Notes: generated by a model from the sequence alone, not told the origin. A stretch of DNA of 64,000 bases from JBBDMC01 sp963775235 (GCA_963775235.1 CAVZHY010000007.1:310001-374000), one strand, 5' to 3'; counted from the stretch's first letter, positions 26,818 through 35,678 are shown. Made by a program: numbers and translations.

Positions 26818-27651
26818 ATGGCCCGGCCGCGCATCGAATTCATCCAGTCGCAATCGCTTCCCTGGAGCGCCGAACCTCTGGCGACCATTCGTCCGGGCGT
26901 TGAAGCCCGCATCCTCAGTCGCGACGACGCGACGGGTGCCTCGTCGCTGCTCGTCCGCTATCCCCCCGGATGGAGAGAGACGGGATCGCGGCACCTGTCC
27001 GTGGACGAGGAGTTCCTCGTGCTCGCCGGCGCGCTCAGGGTTCGCGGCCACACCTACGGTGAAAAAGGCTACGCCCACCTGCCGGCGGACACGGCGCGCG
27101 ACGGCATGGCGGCCGGGGAGGGCGGGGCGATCGTGCTCACGTTCTTTTCCGCCGCGCCCGCCAGATCGAATGGGACAACCGCCGCGCCCGACCCGGCGCG
27201 GCTGGTCGAGGGCGTCGACGCCTACCGTGTGCCCTACACCGGCAACTTCCATCCCGAGTTCCCGCCGGGGGCCGGACGCAAGAAGCTCTACGACGATCCC
27301 GTTACAGGCGATCAGAGCTGGATTCTCGGCACCCTCGGCATGCGCTGGGCCGAGCGCGCCGAGCGTCATCCGGTGGTCGAGGAGATGTACCTGCTTGCCG
27401 GCGAGGTGCACGGCAATCTCGGCGTCATGCGGCCGGGCGCGTATTTCTGGCGGCCGCCGCACATTGCCCACGGCCCCTACGGCAGCAAGACCGGCAACAT
27501 CTATTTCTTCCGCACCAAGGGCGGCCCGCTGTCGACCGAGTACGAGGACGCCGAGCGGCCCTTCCACTGGGATCCCACCCACCGCCCGATCGTCCCCGCC
27601 GAGCTTGCGGCGTACGCGGGTGAGGGGCCGGCCGCGCCACAGCCGTGGTAG
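26818..27651 (+). CDS. Bicupin protein, DUF4437-like
   Basis: The 277-residue protein has two cupin-like halves: about residues 40-100 (SVDEEFLVLAGALRVRG) and 165-240 (HPVVEEMYLLAGEVHGNLGVMRPGAYFWRPPHIAHGP begins this half). Histidine and glutamate residues of the second half could bind a metal. ATG 26818 follows GAGGAG at 26803-26808. It is the last gene of the importer-2 operon. Cupins in such clusters can be hydrolases, isomerases or dioxygenases; the role is unknown. Confidence 0.75.
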   Translation: MARPRIEFIQSQSLPWSAEPLATIRPGVEARILSRDDATGASSLLVRYPPGWRETGSRHLSVDEEFLVLAGALRVRGHTYGEKGYAHLPADTARDGMAAGEGGAIVLTFFSAAPARSNGTTAAPDPARLVEGVDAYRVPYTGNFHPEFPPGAGRKKLYDDPVTGDQSWILGTLGMRWAERAERHPVVEEMYLLAGEVHGNLGVMRPGAYFWRPPHIAHGPYGSKTGNIYFFRTKGGPLSTEYEDAERPFHWDPTHRPIVPAELAAYAGEGPAAPQPW

Positions 27652-27657
27652 GGCCGA

Positions 27658-28428
27658 TCACCCGCCCAAGCGTTCGGCATACCGCCGGCGCCAGCCCGAG
27701 CCGGCGATCCAGTCGCGGAGATCGTCCGCCGATGGCGGTCGGCGCGCAATCGCGCCGACCGTCGCCCATGCCAGCGCCAGCATGCAGGAGAAGACAGGCG
27801 CCCGGCCGATGTGCGGTCGCGCCAGGATTGTCCCGAGCGTCGGCATGCCGGTCCCGAGCATGACAACCGCGTCGAGGTCTCTCCCGTCGAGCGATGCAAG
27901 CGCCTCGGACACCGTTCCCGCGCGGATCGAATAGATCGGGTGGAACTGGGTGTCATCGAGGTCAGCGCTGGCGACCGCGGCAACCTCACAGCCGCGCGCC
28001 TCCCAGTATGAGACCGCCGCCTGGGTAAGCTCCGCCGGATAGGGGGAAACGAGGCCAACGCGTTTTGCCCCGAGGGCGTCGAGCCCGGCCATGACTGCCT
28101 TGCCGGCGGTGACGAACGGCACGCCAAGCCGCTCCGACTGCCGTGTCGCGATCGCGTCTTCGCGGTCCGGGCCGATGAGGTACGAGGCCCCGGTGCAGGC
28201 GAAGGCGACCGCGTCGACGGGCGCGTTGTGAAACTGGCGGAGGCTCCCGTCGAGCGTGTCGATATAGTCCACCATGCGTTGGCTAAGCGTCGCGCAGTCG
28301 CTGGTCATGCGGGCATTGATCATCGCGTATCCCGGCGGCAGCAGGATCGCGAATTCCGGCTCGACGGTCGTGTTGGCCTGCGGCGTCAGGACGCCGACCA
28401 GCCCCTTCGGCGCGTATTCGACTGCCAT
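27658..28428 (-). CDS. Asp/Glu racemase-fold protein (maleate isomerase/arylmalonate decarboxylase type)
   Basis: The 256-residue protein belongs to the superfamily that includes maleate cis-trans isomerase, arylmalonate decarboxylase and amino acid racemases. The first catalytic position has a Cys (AFACTGASYLIG, about residue 76). The second position, a Cys in maleate isomerase and decarboxylase, appears replaced in VVMLGTGMPTLG. The start is ATG 28428 (MAVEYAPKG); an upstream frame adds 18 unlikely residues. It follows the monooxygenase gene by 22 bases. A maleate-type substrate would fit the LeuCD/lyase genes, but activity is uncertain given the missing Cys. Confidence 0.82.
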   Translation of the reverse strand: MAVEYAPKGLVGVLTPQANTTVEPEFAILLPPGYAMINARMTSDCATLSQRMVDYIDTLDGSLRQFHNAPVDAVAFACTGASYLIGPDREDAIATRQSERLGVPFVTAGKAVMAGLDALGAKRVGLVSPYPAELTQAAVSYWEARGCEVAAVASADLDDTQFHPIYSIRAGTVSEALASLDGRDLDAVVMLGTGMPTLGTILARPHIGRAPVFSCMLALAWATVGAIARRPPSADDLRDWIAGSGWRRRYAERLGG

Positions 28429-28450
28429 CGCGGGCGCTTCCTTCCGGCGC

Positions 28451-29653
28451 TCAGTGGATAGCGGCTGCCTGCCGCAGGCCATCGATCATGGATGATCTTA
28501 GCAGGTACGCCCGTGCCCGCGCCGGGTCGCCGGCGATTGCCTGCAGTTCGCCCAGCGCCTGCCGTCGGCGCTCGGGGTCGCGCTCCTGCATGCGAGCGCG
28601 GTTGCGGTCCGCCTGCTTGAGGATCTCTTCGAGCGCCACCGGTCGGCGCTGGCGCGCATAGAGATCGATGAGATCGTCGCCGGCTCGCCCCTGCAGCACC
28701 GCCGCGAGCTTCTCGGTCAGATTGAACGCATCGTGGATGCCGCCGTTCATGCCCATGCCACCGGACGGCGAATTGAGGTGGGCGGCGTCGCCGGCGAGCA
28801 CGACCCGACCCCGCCGGTAGTCGCGCACGATCCGCCGGTGGACGCGGTACGGTCGCACCTCGAGCACGTCGTAGCTTCCCTCCTTCGGCACGATGCGTTG
28901 CAGCTTGCGCTCGATTGCCGCGGGCGTCAGCGCCTGCTCGATGCTCTCGCCGTCTTCCGGATAGAGGCTTGCACGCCAAACGTCCGGCAGGCGCAGGAGA
29001 CTGTAGGTGCCCCAGTCCGCCCAGACGTAATTGACGTTCGACAGTCCCGGCATGTGCTCGTGAAAGGGAAAGCGCGTCGTCGCCAGGATCGTGGTCTCCG
29101 GATAGGTCTCGCCTTCCATCGCAATACTCAGCCGCTCGCGCACGGTCGAGCGCGCGCCGTCAGCAGCGATCAGCCAGGACGCGTCCAGCGTGCGGATGGC
29201 GGCGCCGTCTTCGATGATTGCACGCACGCCGTCGGCGCGCAGTTGAAGGTCCGTCAGCCGGGTCGAGAAGCACAATTCCACGTACGGATTGGCCTGCAGC
29301 CGCGCAACGATCAGGTGACCGAGCCGGTACTGCTCGCATTGCAGCCGATAGGGATGGCGGGTGTCCTCGTGCAGGACGCCGAGATCGAACTCGGCGCGCT
29401 CGCCGGTGTTATGAAGGCGTACCTGCCAGGTCCGGGTGATCAGGCCTTGGGCGATGAGCGGGTCTGCCAAACCGTGCTGGTCCAGCATGTCGAGCGTGGG
29501 CGGATGCCAGGTGGAGGCGCGGAGGTCCTGCTGCACCGCCGCCTCCGCCTCGACGACGGTGACAGGAATCTTCGCTTCCGCGAGCCGCAGCGCGGCCACC
29601 AGGCCCACCGGACCCGCCCCGATAACCACGACACTGGCTTTGCTGCGCGCCAT
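28451..29653 (-). CDS. FAD-dependent aromatic-type monooxygenase
   Basis: The 400-residue protein is a group A flavin hydroxylase. The N-terminal dinucleotide motif GAGPVGL is at about residues 12-18, followed by VVEAE. A DG motif (AADGARSTVRE) and the GDAAH motif (VVLAGDAAHLNSP) contact FAD and NADPH. Length matches the p-hydroxybenzoate/FAD-binding-3 family. It is transcribed with the racemase-fold gene. A ring hydroxylation step, as in NicC of nicotinate breakdown or MhpA, is plausible; the substrate is not determined. Confidence 0.88.
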   Translation of the reverse strand: MARSKASVVVIGAGPVGLVAALRLAEAKIPVTVVEAEAAVQQDLRASTWHPPTLDMLDQHGLADPLIAQGLITRTWQVRLHNTGERAEFDLGVLHEDTRHPYRLQCEQYRLGHLIVARLQANPYVELCFSTRLTDLQLRADGVRAIIEDGAAIRTLDASWLIAADGARSTVRERLSIAMEGETYPETTILATTRFPFHEHMPGLSNVNYVWADWGTYSLLRLPDVWRASLYPEDGESIEQALTPAAIERKLQRIVPKEGSYDVLEVRPYRVHRRIVRDYRRGRVVLAGDAAHLNSPSGGMGMNGGIHDAFNLTEKLAAVLQGRAGDDLIDLYARQRRPVALEEILKQADRNRARMQERDPERRRQALGELQAIAGDPARARAYLLRSSMIDGLRQAAAIH

Positions 29654-29793
29654 TCGACTTTGTAGACGACAATCGTGGCACGGGATATTCCGGCTGTCCC
29701 ACCTTCCGCGACGGGTGGACCCGCCAGCAGGTCATCGACGTGGCACGCAGCGGCAATGGCTGGACGCCGATCGCGCCGGACTGAATTCAGCGG

Positions 29794-30834
29794 CTACCCC
29801 GGGGCGAGACGCACCGCGCTGCCGCGCCGGGCGGCCTCGCCGACGGCGAGAGTGACTTCGAGGGTACGGGCGCCGTCACGGGCAGTGATGATCGGCGCCG
29901 CCCGGCCGGCGATCACATCGGCGAAGTGCGCGATTTGCCGCGTGGCAGGGTCGCTCTCCTCCACCTGCAGTCGCTCCTCACGCATCGGCAGCAGCCAGCT
30001 CGGCTTGCCGGCAGGACGCCACAAACGCATGGAGGGAACCGCCAACGAGCCCTCGGTGCCCGCGAAGTAGTAGCAGTCGGCCGCCGTCTTGGGGAACGTG
30101 TAGGACGTGCGTTCGCCCGACGTGAGGTCCCAGCTCCACGGTGACGGCGTCGTATCGGAAAGCACGATCGTGCCAACTGCGCCGCTTTCGAATGCGACGA
30201 TCACCGCGGCCGTGTCTTCCACCTCGTTGCCGCGGCGGCGATTGGAGACGAGCCCTTGCACGGCGATGATCTCGCCGGCGATGTAGCGAAGATTGTCGAT
30301 GTCGTGGATGAGATTGATCAGGATCGGTCCGCCGCCGACCTGGCGGCGCCAGGCGACGTCGTAGTACTCGTCGGGCTTGCGGACGAGGAAGGTTGCCTGC
30401 ACCGCGGTGAGCGCCCCAAGCGTGCCGTCCTTCACCACGCGGCGTGCTTCCTGTACGAGCGTGTTGTGGCGGCGGTGGTGCCCGACGAGCACCGCGACGT
30501 TCGCGGCCTCGGCCCGGTCGGCCAATCGGTCGGCGCTTTCGACCGTGTCGGAGATCGGCTTCTCGACCAGTACCGGAATGCCCGCTTCGATGCACGTCAG
30601 CGCGATCGGGACGTGCGTCCGGTTCGGCGTAGCGACGATGCACCCGTCAGGCTTCGGGCCCCGCAGTAACGCATCGATGTCGGAAAAATGCGGCACTCCG
30701 GCCTGCGCCGCGATCTCCGGCCCGGTCGGACCGGGCTCGACGACCGCGGCGACTTCACTGCCGGGGACCTCCCGTATTGCCTGGATGTGGCGACGTCCAA
30801 TGTCGCCCGTGCCGATCACTGCCAAACGCGCCAT
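29794..30834 (-). CDS. Gfo/Idh/MocA family oxidoreductase
   Basis: The 346-residue protein has an N-terminal Rossmann fold (RLAVIGTGDIGRRHIQA, GxGxxG type), the conserved EKPISDT motif at about residues 92-98 where the Lys-Pro binds cofactor and substrate, and a C-terminal alpha/beta domain (about 125-345) with HDIDNLRYIAGE. ATG 30834 is chosen; a GTG two codons upstream is possible. These enzymes oxidise sugars or polyols with NAD(P). It is upstream of the monooxygenase with a 140-base gap and closes the catabolic island. Confidence 0.87.
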   Translation of the reverse strand: MARLAVIGTGDIGRRHIQAIREVPGSEVAAVVEPGPTGPEIAAQAGVPHFSDIDALLRGPKPDGCIVATPNRTHVPIALTCIEAGIPVLVEKPISDTVESADRLADRAEAANVAVLVGHHRRHNTLVQEARRVVKDGTLGALTAVQATFLVRKPDEYYDVAWRRQVGGGPILINLIHDIDNLRYIAGEIIAVQGLVSNRRRGNEVEDTAAVIVAFESGAVGTIVLSDTTPSPWSWDLTSGERTSYTFPKTAADCYYFAGTEGSLAVPSMRLWRPAGKPSWLLPMREERLQVEESDPATRQIAHFADVIAGRAAPIITARDGARTLEVTLAVGEAARRGSAVRLAPG

Positions 30835-31149
30835 GGTCACGTCCCCGGGGTCGATACGATATCGTTTGCCGACAGCTGGCTCGCGTCAGCCCGCGGCCAT
30901 CTCGCCGGCAGAACGAATCGGCAGGATGTTAGCCACTTTGCGGGCGCTGGATACGATCTGCGATTTTCATCGCCAATGCCTTGAAGAAAACGACGAGCAG
31001 TGATCGCGCCGAACTTCAGCGGCGCCGCGGCTCCTTCCGTCGCCCCAACCTGCGTTCCGAGTTTGGACACGTTCTTGTGGACCATGGGCGGCGGCGAATC
31101 AGTCGGCGAATGGCCGACGGGATCGCCTCGATCGGGAGGAGGCATCGGA
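30835..31149. other. Intergenic region, 315 bases
   Basis: No gene is supported here. The frame of the collagen-like gene is open upstream to about 31000, but the ribosome site and hydrophobic N-terminus place its start at 31150. The region must hold promoters for the divergent oxidoreductase and collagen-like genes; no clear boxes were recognised. Confidence 0.4.
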
Positions 31150-31572
31150 ATGTACTGGTGGAGGGATAAGTTTGTGCCGGGGTTCATAGCCGGCATCGTT
31201 TTGTTCTTGTTGCTGTGGATATGGAACGCCGTCAGCGGCGGCCAGGTCCTGACCATGTTCGGCGGCGTGACGAACGCGCGCCTGAGCGACGCCATGGCCA
31301 GCGTGCAGGCCACGCCGGGTCCTGCTGGACCGGCAGGTCCTCAGGGAGCGGCCGGTCCTCCGGGTTCCGAGGGCACGCCAGGAGCCGCCGGCGTGCCCGG
31401 TCCGCAAGGTCCGCCTGGTCCGCAGGGACCGAAGGGGGAAACGGGCACGCAGGGTCCGGCTGGTCCACAGGGACCGAAGGGCGAGCCCGGTCCGCAAGGG
31501 CCTGCAGGGCCTGCAGGACCTGCAGGGCCTCCGGGGCCGGCTGGGGCGGCTGGTCAGGCGCCGGTTCAGTAG
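31150..31572 (+). CDS. Membrane-anchored collagen-like repeat protein
   Basis: The 140-residue protein starts at ATG 31150, seven bases after GGGAGGAGG. A membrane helix covers about residues 9-28 (PGFIAGIVLFLLLWIWN). After a short linker come 27 uninterrupted Gly-X-Y triplets (about residues 57-137), many being GPA, GPQ, GPP and GPK, with a few charged triplets such as GET and GEP. The arrangement predicts an inner-membrane anchor with a trimeric collagen-like stalk projecting outward. No globular head follows. The function is unknown; phage tail and surface-adhesion collagen-like proteins are the nearest analogies. Confidence 0.85.
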   Translation: MYWWRDKFVPGFIAGIVLFLLLWIWNAVSGGQVLTMFGGVTNARLSDAMASVQATPGPAGPAGPQGAAGPPGSEGTPGAAGVPGPQGPPGPQGPKGETGTQGPAGPQGPKGEPGPQGPAGPAGPAGPPGPAGAAGQAPVQ

Positions 31573-31603
31573 GACGCAAGGAGGCAGCGTGTTCTGATAG
31601 CGT

Positions 31604-31643
31604 GGCGGCCGGTGCTCTCCGACTTGCGGGAGCACCGGCCGCC
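31604..31643. terminator. Long perfect GC hairpin after collagen-like gene
   Basis: GGCGGCCGGTGCTC (31604-31617) pairs perfectly with GAGCACCGGCCGCC (31630-31643) around a 12-base loop, giving a 14-bp stem. It lies between two convergent genes and no T-run follows, so it may stop or stabilise transcripts from both directions. Confidence 0.6.
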
Positions 31644-31710
31644 GTGTGGGCGGGGCCCCGTTGTCTAAGGCGCCGCCGGAGCGTCGCTCCGGGAGTTGAG
31701 TGACCGGGCG

Positions 31711-32238
31711 CTACTGGATGTTGCCGTACGCTTTGCCGAATCCGATGAGCGTGATCGGCACAGTCTGCGGCTTATGCTGCTGGTCCTGGACGGTCAGATT
31801 GAGGGTCTGGCCCTTCATCATGGTGCTCAGAAAGGCGTCGGAGATCGGCGTGCCGGCGTAGCAGCCGGCCTGGTCGCAGGTCTGAAAGTCGATCGAGCCG
31901 GCATCCGCGCCGTCGATGTTCATCGAAAGCTTTCCGGGCAGGTAGACCCCGAGCGGCATCTGCACCAGCATGACCGGGTTCTTGGCGTCCGGCGGAATGC
32001 GGATGCGGACCATCGCCACCAACTGGCCGGTGCGCGACTCGATCGCGCGCTGCACGATCGAGCAGTCGAGCGGGGAGCCCCGTGCCGATGTGGTGCAGCC
32101 GCTGGCCCAGTTGTCGGGTGGCGGTGCCTGCTGCGGCGCAGACGGGGCCTGGGCCGGAGCTGGCGGCTGCGGCTGGGCCGCGGCCGAGGCAAGGGAAAAC
32201 GCGGCAAGCGCGAGCGCAAGCCACCCACAACGAAACAT
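31711..32238 (-). CDS. Invasion-associated locus B (IalB) family protein
   Basis: The 175-residue secreted protein has a signal peptide (MFRCGWLALALAAFSLASAAAQ) followed by a proline/alanine-rich linker to about residue 43. The IalB domain has PLGVYLPGKLSMNIDGA and a conserved cysteine pair in FQTCDQAGCYAG. The family is common in alphaproteobacteria and named after a Bartonella invasion protein, yet occurs in free-living species. ATG 32238 is preferred; a GTG at 32253 is an alternative. It lies convergent to the collagen-like gene. Confidence 0.87.
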   Translation of the reverse strand: MFRCGWLALALAAFSLASAAAQPQPPAPAQAPSAPQQAPPPDNWASGCTTSARGSPLDCSIVQRAIESRTGQLVAMVRIRIPPDAKNPVMLVQMPLGVYLPGKLSMNIDGADAGSIDFQTCDQAGCYAGTPISDAFLSTMMKGQTLNLTVQDQQHKPQTVPITLIGFGKAYGNIQ

Positions 32239-32409
32239 CCTGATCACCTTCACCTCGCTGGCATGTGCGGGACTGCACCCGATTCGCAGGATAGGCGCCC
32301 GCCGCCGCCGGGGAAACCACTGCGGGCGCGTTCGTTGTGCAGCCGCGCGGCGGCCAGACGCGTGGAGGCCCGACGACGACCAGCCGCCCGCGCGTCCGCC
32401 GATTGGTCG

Positions 32410-32958
32410 TCACCGCCCGTAAAGGTAGGTGACACTCGCCTTGTCGATCGTGTGGAAATGCAGGTTGAAGCCGACCACTGCGCCCGAGGCGTTGGAATCG
32501 ACGTCGAGCTTGTCGGTGTCCACCGCGAAAAGGGTGATGACGTAGTGGTGCGGCGGGTCGCCCGCCGGTGGGCAGGGGCCGAAGTAGCCGGAAACGCCGG
32601 CGTCGCCGCGCGCCTGCACCGTGCCCGCCGGCAGCTTCGGGTTGGCGGCATCACCGGCGCCCTCCGGCAGACTGGTGGTCGATGGCGGCAGGTTGGCCAC
32701 CACCCAATGCCAGAAACCGCTGCCGGTCGGCGCATCCGGGTCGAACATGGTCAGCGCCAGGCTTTTGGCGCCGGCCGGCACGTCTTTCCATTCGAGCGGC
32801 AGCGATACGTTGCCGCCGCTGCAGCCGAAGCCGTTGGCCGTGTATTTCAGCGGAAACGTGTTGTCGCTGCCGATGGCAGGGCTGGAAATCTCGAAGGCTG
32901 AAGCTGGTCCGGCGAGGGCGATCGACGCCACAGCGGCCAGCACCGGTACGATCTTCAT
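32410..32958 (-). CDS. YbhB/YbcL family PEBP-like protein
   Basis: The 182-residue protein is a periplasmic phosphatidylethanolamine-binding-protein homologue. A signal peptide ends at about residue 21 (GPASA). The family ligand-site patterns DPDAPTGSGFWHWVVANLP and YFGPCPPAGDPPHHY are present. ATG 32958 is used because it begins the signal peptide. Bacterial members bind small ligands or act as kinase-inhibitor-like proteins; the exact function is unknown. It is divergent from the DUF1194 gene. Confidence 0.9.
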   Translation of the reverse strand: MKIVPVLAAVASIALAGPASAFEISSPAIGSDNTFPLKYTANGFGCSGGNVSLPLEWKDVPAGAKSLALTMFDPDAPTGSGFWHWVVANLPPSTTSLPEGAGDAANPKLPAGTVQARGDAGVSGYFGPCPPAGDPPHHYVITLFAVDTDKLDVDSNASGAVVGFNLHFHTIDKASVTYLYGR

Positions 32959-33191
32959 CGCTTCACTCCCATTTTTTTTCGATGTCCCCCATCGGGCGGT
33001 GCGATGATTCTCGATTTCGGGCCGCCGCGCAATCCATGTCGCCCGCGGCGATCGCCCGAAGAACGCCATATTGAGTCGTTGAAGGCGCCGCAATTTTCCG
33101 CTTACAGTTGAGCCACCGGCCGGTGGCATGCATCCCATCGCCGCCGCCCGCCATTCGGTCACTGTCGGAAACGCGCGCTGGAGGTCATCGC

Positions 33192-34013
33192 ATGGGCCGG
33201 GCAGGAAAACTCGCGTGGGTGCCGCTGGTTGCGGCTCTGCCCATGCTGGCGCCACCGCAGGCGAGGGCAGCCGATGCGCCTGTCGATCTCGAACTCGTGC
33301 TGGCCGTCGACGTTTCGCGCTCGATGGATTACGGCGAATTGCAGGTGCAGAGGGACGGCTACGTCGCCGCCTTTCGCAATCCGGAAGTGATAGACGCGAT
33401 CAGGCAGGGCGTCATTGGCAGCATTGCGGTGACCTACGTCGAATGGTCCGGCGCCTTTTTCCAGCAGATACTCATTCCCTGGCGGGTCATCTCCAGCAGC
33501 CAGGACGCGGAGGCTTTTGCCGATGAGCTTGCGGCGGCCCCGATCACCCGCGAGCGGGGAACGTCGATCTCCGGCAGCCTCATGTTCGCCTCCGGCCAGT
33601 TTTCCGACAATGGGTTCGAGGGCACCCGCCAGACGGTCGACGTCTCCGGCGATGGCCCCAACAACGACGGCTTGCCGGTGGCACCCGCTCGCGACCAGTT
33701 GGTCAAGGAAGGCATCACCATCAATGGATTGCCGATCCTGATCCACCCGAGCGATGTCGGCAGCTTTGGTCAGGTCTCGGATCTCGACGTGTACTACCAG
33801 GATTGCGTTATCGGCGGACCCGGCGCCTTCATGCTCACCGTCGACAGCGTCGATCGTTTCGAGGCCGCCATTCGCCGCAAGCTGGTATTGGAGATCGCGG
33901 GGCTGCCGCCGCACCTGATGCCGGCGGCCGACACGCTGAATCCGCCGCCGCGCACAGATTGCATGGCCGGCGAGAAGATGCGCAACCGCTATCTCGATCC
34001 GTTCATGAGGTAG
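33192..34013 (+). CDS. DUF1194 (VWA-like) secreted protein
   Basis: The 273-residue protein has a signal peptide (to about residue 26, QARAADA) and a von Willebrand A-like domain. The metal-ion-dependent adhesion motif DxSxS is seen as DVSRS at about residues 38-42. Later DVSGDGPNNDG is typical of DUF1194. ATG 33192 follows GGAGG at 33180-33184 by seven bases. Function is unknown; members are periplasmic and frequent in alphaproteobacteria. Confidence 0.88.
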   Translation: MGRAGKLAWVPLVAALPMLAPPQARAADAPVDLELVLAVDVSRSMDYGELQVQRDGYVAAFRNPEVIDAIRQGVIGSIAVTYVEWSGAFFQQILIPWRVISSSQDAEAFADELAAAPITRERGTSISGSLMFASGQFSDNGFEGTRQTVDVSGDGPNNDGLPVAPARDQLVKEGITINGLPILIHPSDVGSFGQVSDLDVYYQDCVIGGPGAFMLTVDSVDRFEAAIRRKLVLEIAGLPPHLMPAADTLNPPPRTDCMAGEKMRNRYLDPFMR

Positions 34014-34082
34014 GCGCTGCCCGCAGCTGCCGGCTCGTTGCGTTCGCGAAAGAGGCGTGGTCGCGGCCGAGGGCCGCGGCGG

Positions 34083-35600
34083 TCAGTGACGGACCCCGCC
34101 GATCTGCTGCAGCGCCCGCAGCCGTTCCACCAGCGTGCCGCCTTCTGCCCGTTGTCCTGGCTCGCCACGTGGCCCCGCTGCCGGTTGCTCGGTCGCGGGC
34201 TGGCCGTCGGGTGAGGCGGGCTGCGGCGCGGACCCTTTGGTGTCGTCGCTGGCGACGAGGCTCGGGTATCTGGTCGCCATCGTCTGGGTGAGGCGGACGA
34301 CATTGGTCGCGATTTCGTTCAGGCGTTCACGCAGCCGCTCGTTCTGCTGGCGGTCGCTTTCCCATTCGGCGCCGGCGACCCGGCGAAGTTCGGTGTTCTC
34401 GGCGCTGAGCGCCGCGTGCGCCTCCTCCAGCGCGGCGAGCCGCTCTGCCAGCGCCTGCTTCTCCGTCTCGGTGGCCGCGAGGGCCTTGTTCAGGTTGTCG
34501 CCGTCGCCGATTGTGCCGGCTTCGCCCTTGATGGCCATGCTGGCCATCTCCGCCTTGGCTTCGACCAGCGCCGCTTCCGCCTCGTCCACCTGCCTCTCCA
34601 GCGCCTGGTGACGGCGGGTGTGGGCGAACAGCTCCGCGTTGAGGGTCGCGACCTCCTCGCGGCGGCGGGCAAGATCGGCGACCACGCGGCCGCGCTCCGC
34701 CTCCAGCGTTTTCATGTCGGTCGAAAGTGCCTGCCGCGCCTGCCGTTCGGCGGCCAACGTCGCGTTGAGCGCGTCCAGTTCGGCTGCGTGACGCTCGCGT
34801 TCGCCATCGGCGCCCGCGCCTGCACCGACCGGTCGCCCGGCCACGGCGGACTTGAGCGCCGTCAGTTCGTCGGCGCTACGCGCGAGTTCGGCGAGATGTT
34901 CGCTCCGTTCGCTGCGCAAGGCGGCAAGGCTCGCCTCCAGACCCTCCGTCCGCTGGCGTTCGGCGGCCACGCGTTGCCGCTCGGCGGCGATCTCGGCGAC
35001 CAGCCGGTCGCGGTCGCTGATGCCTGTCACTTCGGCCGCTCCGGCTTCCGACAGCCGATCGTTGAGGTTGGCGATGGTGGTGGCCCGGGCAACCAGTTCG
35101 AGCCGCTGTTCTTCGCCGAGCTGCTCGCTGTTCACCAGCCGTGACTGCATATCGGCGAGGGCGGCAGCGTGTTCGGCGATCCGCTCGTCCCGCAACAGGA
35201 GTTCGGCATGGGCGGCGCTGAGCTTCGCCTCGGCGGCGCCAAGGGCGCCGGCAAGTTCGCCGACCCGGGCCTCCAGACCGGCGATGTTGCCGGTGAGTTC
35301 GGCCTGACGCCGGTTGAGCGAGGTTATCTCGCCGCGTCTGCGGTCGACCTCGAGGACCTGCCCGGCGAGCTTGTCGTTGAGGCGGCCGATGTCGACTTCC
35401 AGCCGCCGGTTGGCCACGGCGAATCCGGCGCGCAAGTGGTCCTTTTCGGCATTGATCTCGGCGCGGGTCAGCGGCACCGCGGCCTCGATGCGGGCGCGGG
35501 CGAGCCGCATCGCCCGCCGCCATATCGCCGGGGTCACCAGCAGCGCCAGCAGCCCGGCCGCCAGCAGGCCGAGCCCGAAGTACATGACTGCCTGAACCAA
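34083..35600 (-). CDS. Membrane-anchored long coiled-coil protein
   Basis: The 505-residue protein has one N-terminal membrane helix (about residues 5-27) followed by an arginine-rich segment. Coiled coil spans about residues 45-445, rich in Ala, Leu, Glu and Arg with many heptads. The last 60 residues are low-complexity proline/glutamine/glycine-rich, ending RLRALQQIGGV. No enzyme motif is visible. Similar hypothetical proteins occur in alphaproteobacteria. A structural or envelope-spacing role is inference. A CTAA-7-TTAA site lies 64 bases upstream of the start. Confidence 0.8.
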   Translation of the reverse strand: MVQAVMYFGLGLLAAGLLALLVTPAIWRRAMRLARARIEAAVPLTRAEINAEKDHLRAGFAVANRRLEVDIGRLNDKLAGQVLEVDRRRGEITSLNRRQAELTGNIAGLEARVGELAGALGAAEAKLSAAHAELLLRDERIAEHAAALADMQSRLVNSEQLGEEQRLELVARATTIANLNDRLSEAGAAEVTGISDRDRLVAEIAAERQRVAAERQRTEGLEASLAALRSERSEHLAELARSADELTALKSAVAGRPVGAGAGADGERERHAAELDALNATLAAERQARQALSTDMKTLEAERGRVVADLARRREEVATLNAELFAHTRRHQALERQVDEAEAALVEAKAEMASMAIKGEAGTIGDGDNLNKALAATETEKQALAERLAALEEAHAALSAENTELRRVAGAEWESDRQQNERLRERLNEIATNVVRLTQTMATRYPSLVASDDTKGSAPQPASPDGQPATEQPAAGPRGEPGQRAEGGTLVERLRALQQIGGVRH

Positions 35601-35663
35601 ACCAGCTCTCCCAGCCGCGGCAACGGCGTGAAACCGCTGATCAGTGTATAACAGCGGTGCGCG

Positions 35664-35678
35664 CTAACCGGCGATTAA
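35664..35678. promoter_or_regulatory. CtrA-box-like site
   Basis: CTAA, seven bases, TTAA differs by one base from the CtrA consensus TTAA-N7-TTAA. It lies upstream of the coiled-coil gene in otherwise GC-rich DNA. This is suggestive only. Confidence 0.3.

Noticed and set aside
31305..31560. Tandem DNA repeat or CRISPR-like array
   Set aside because: The repetition comes from Gly-X-Y codons in one open frame; there are no fixed repeats with spacers.
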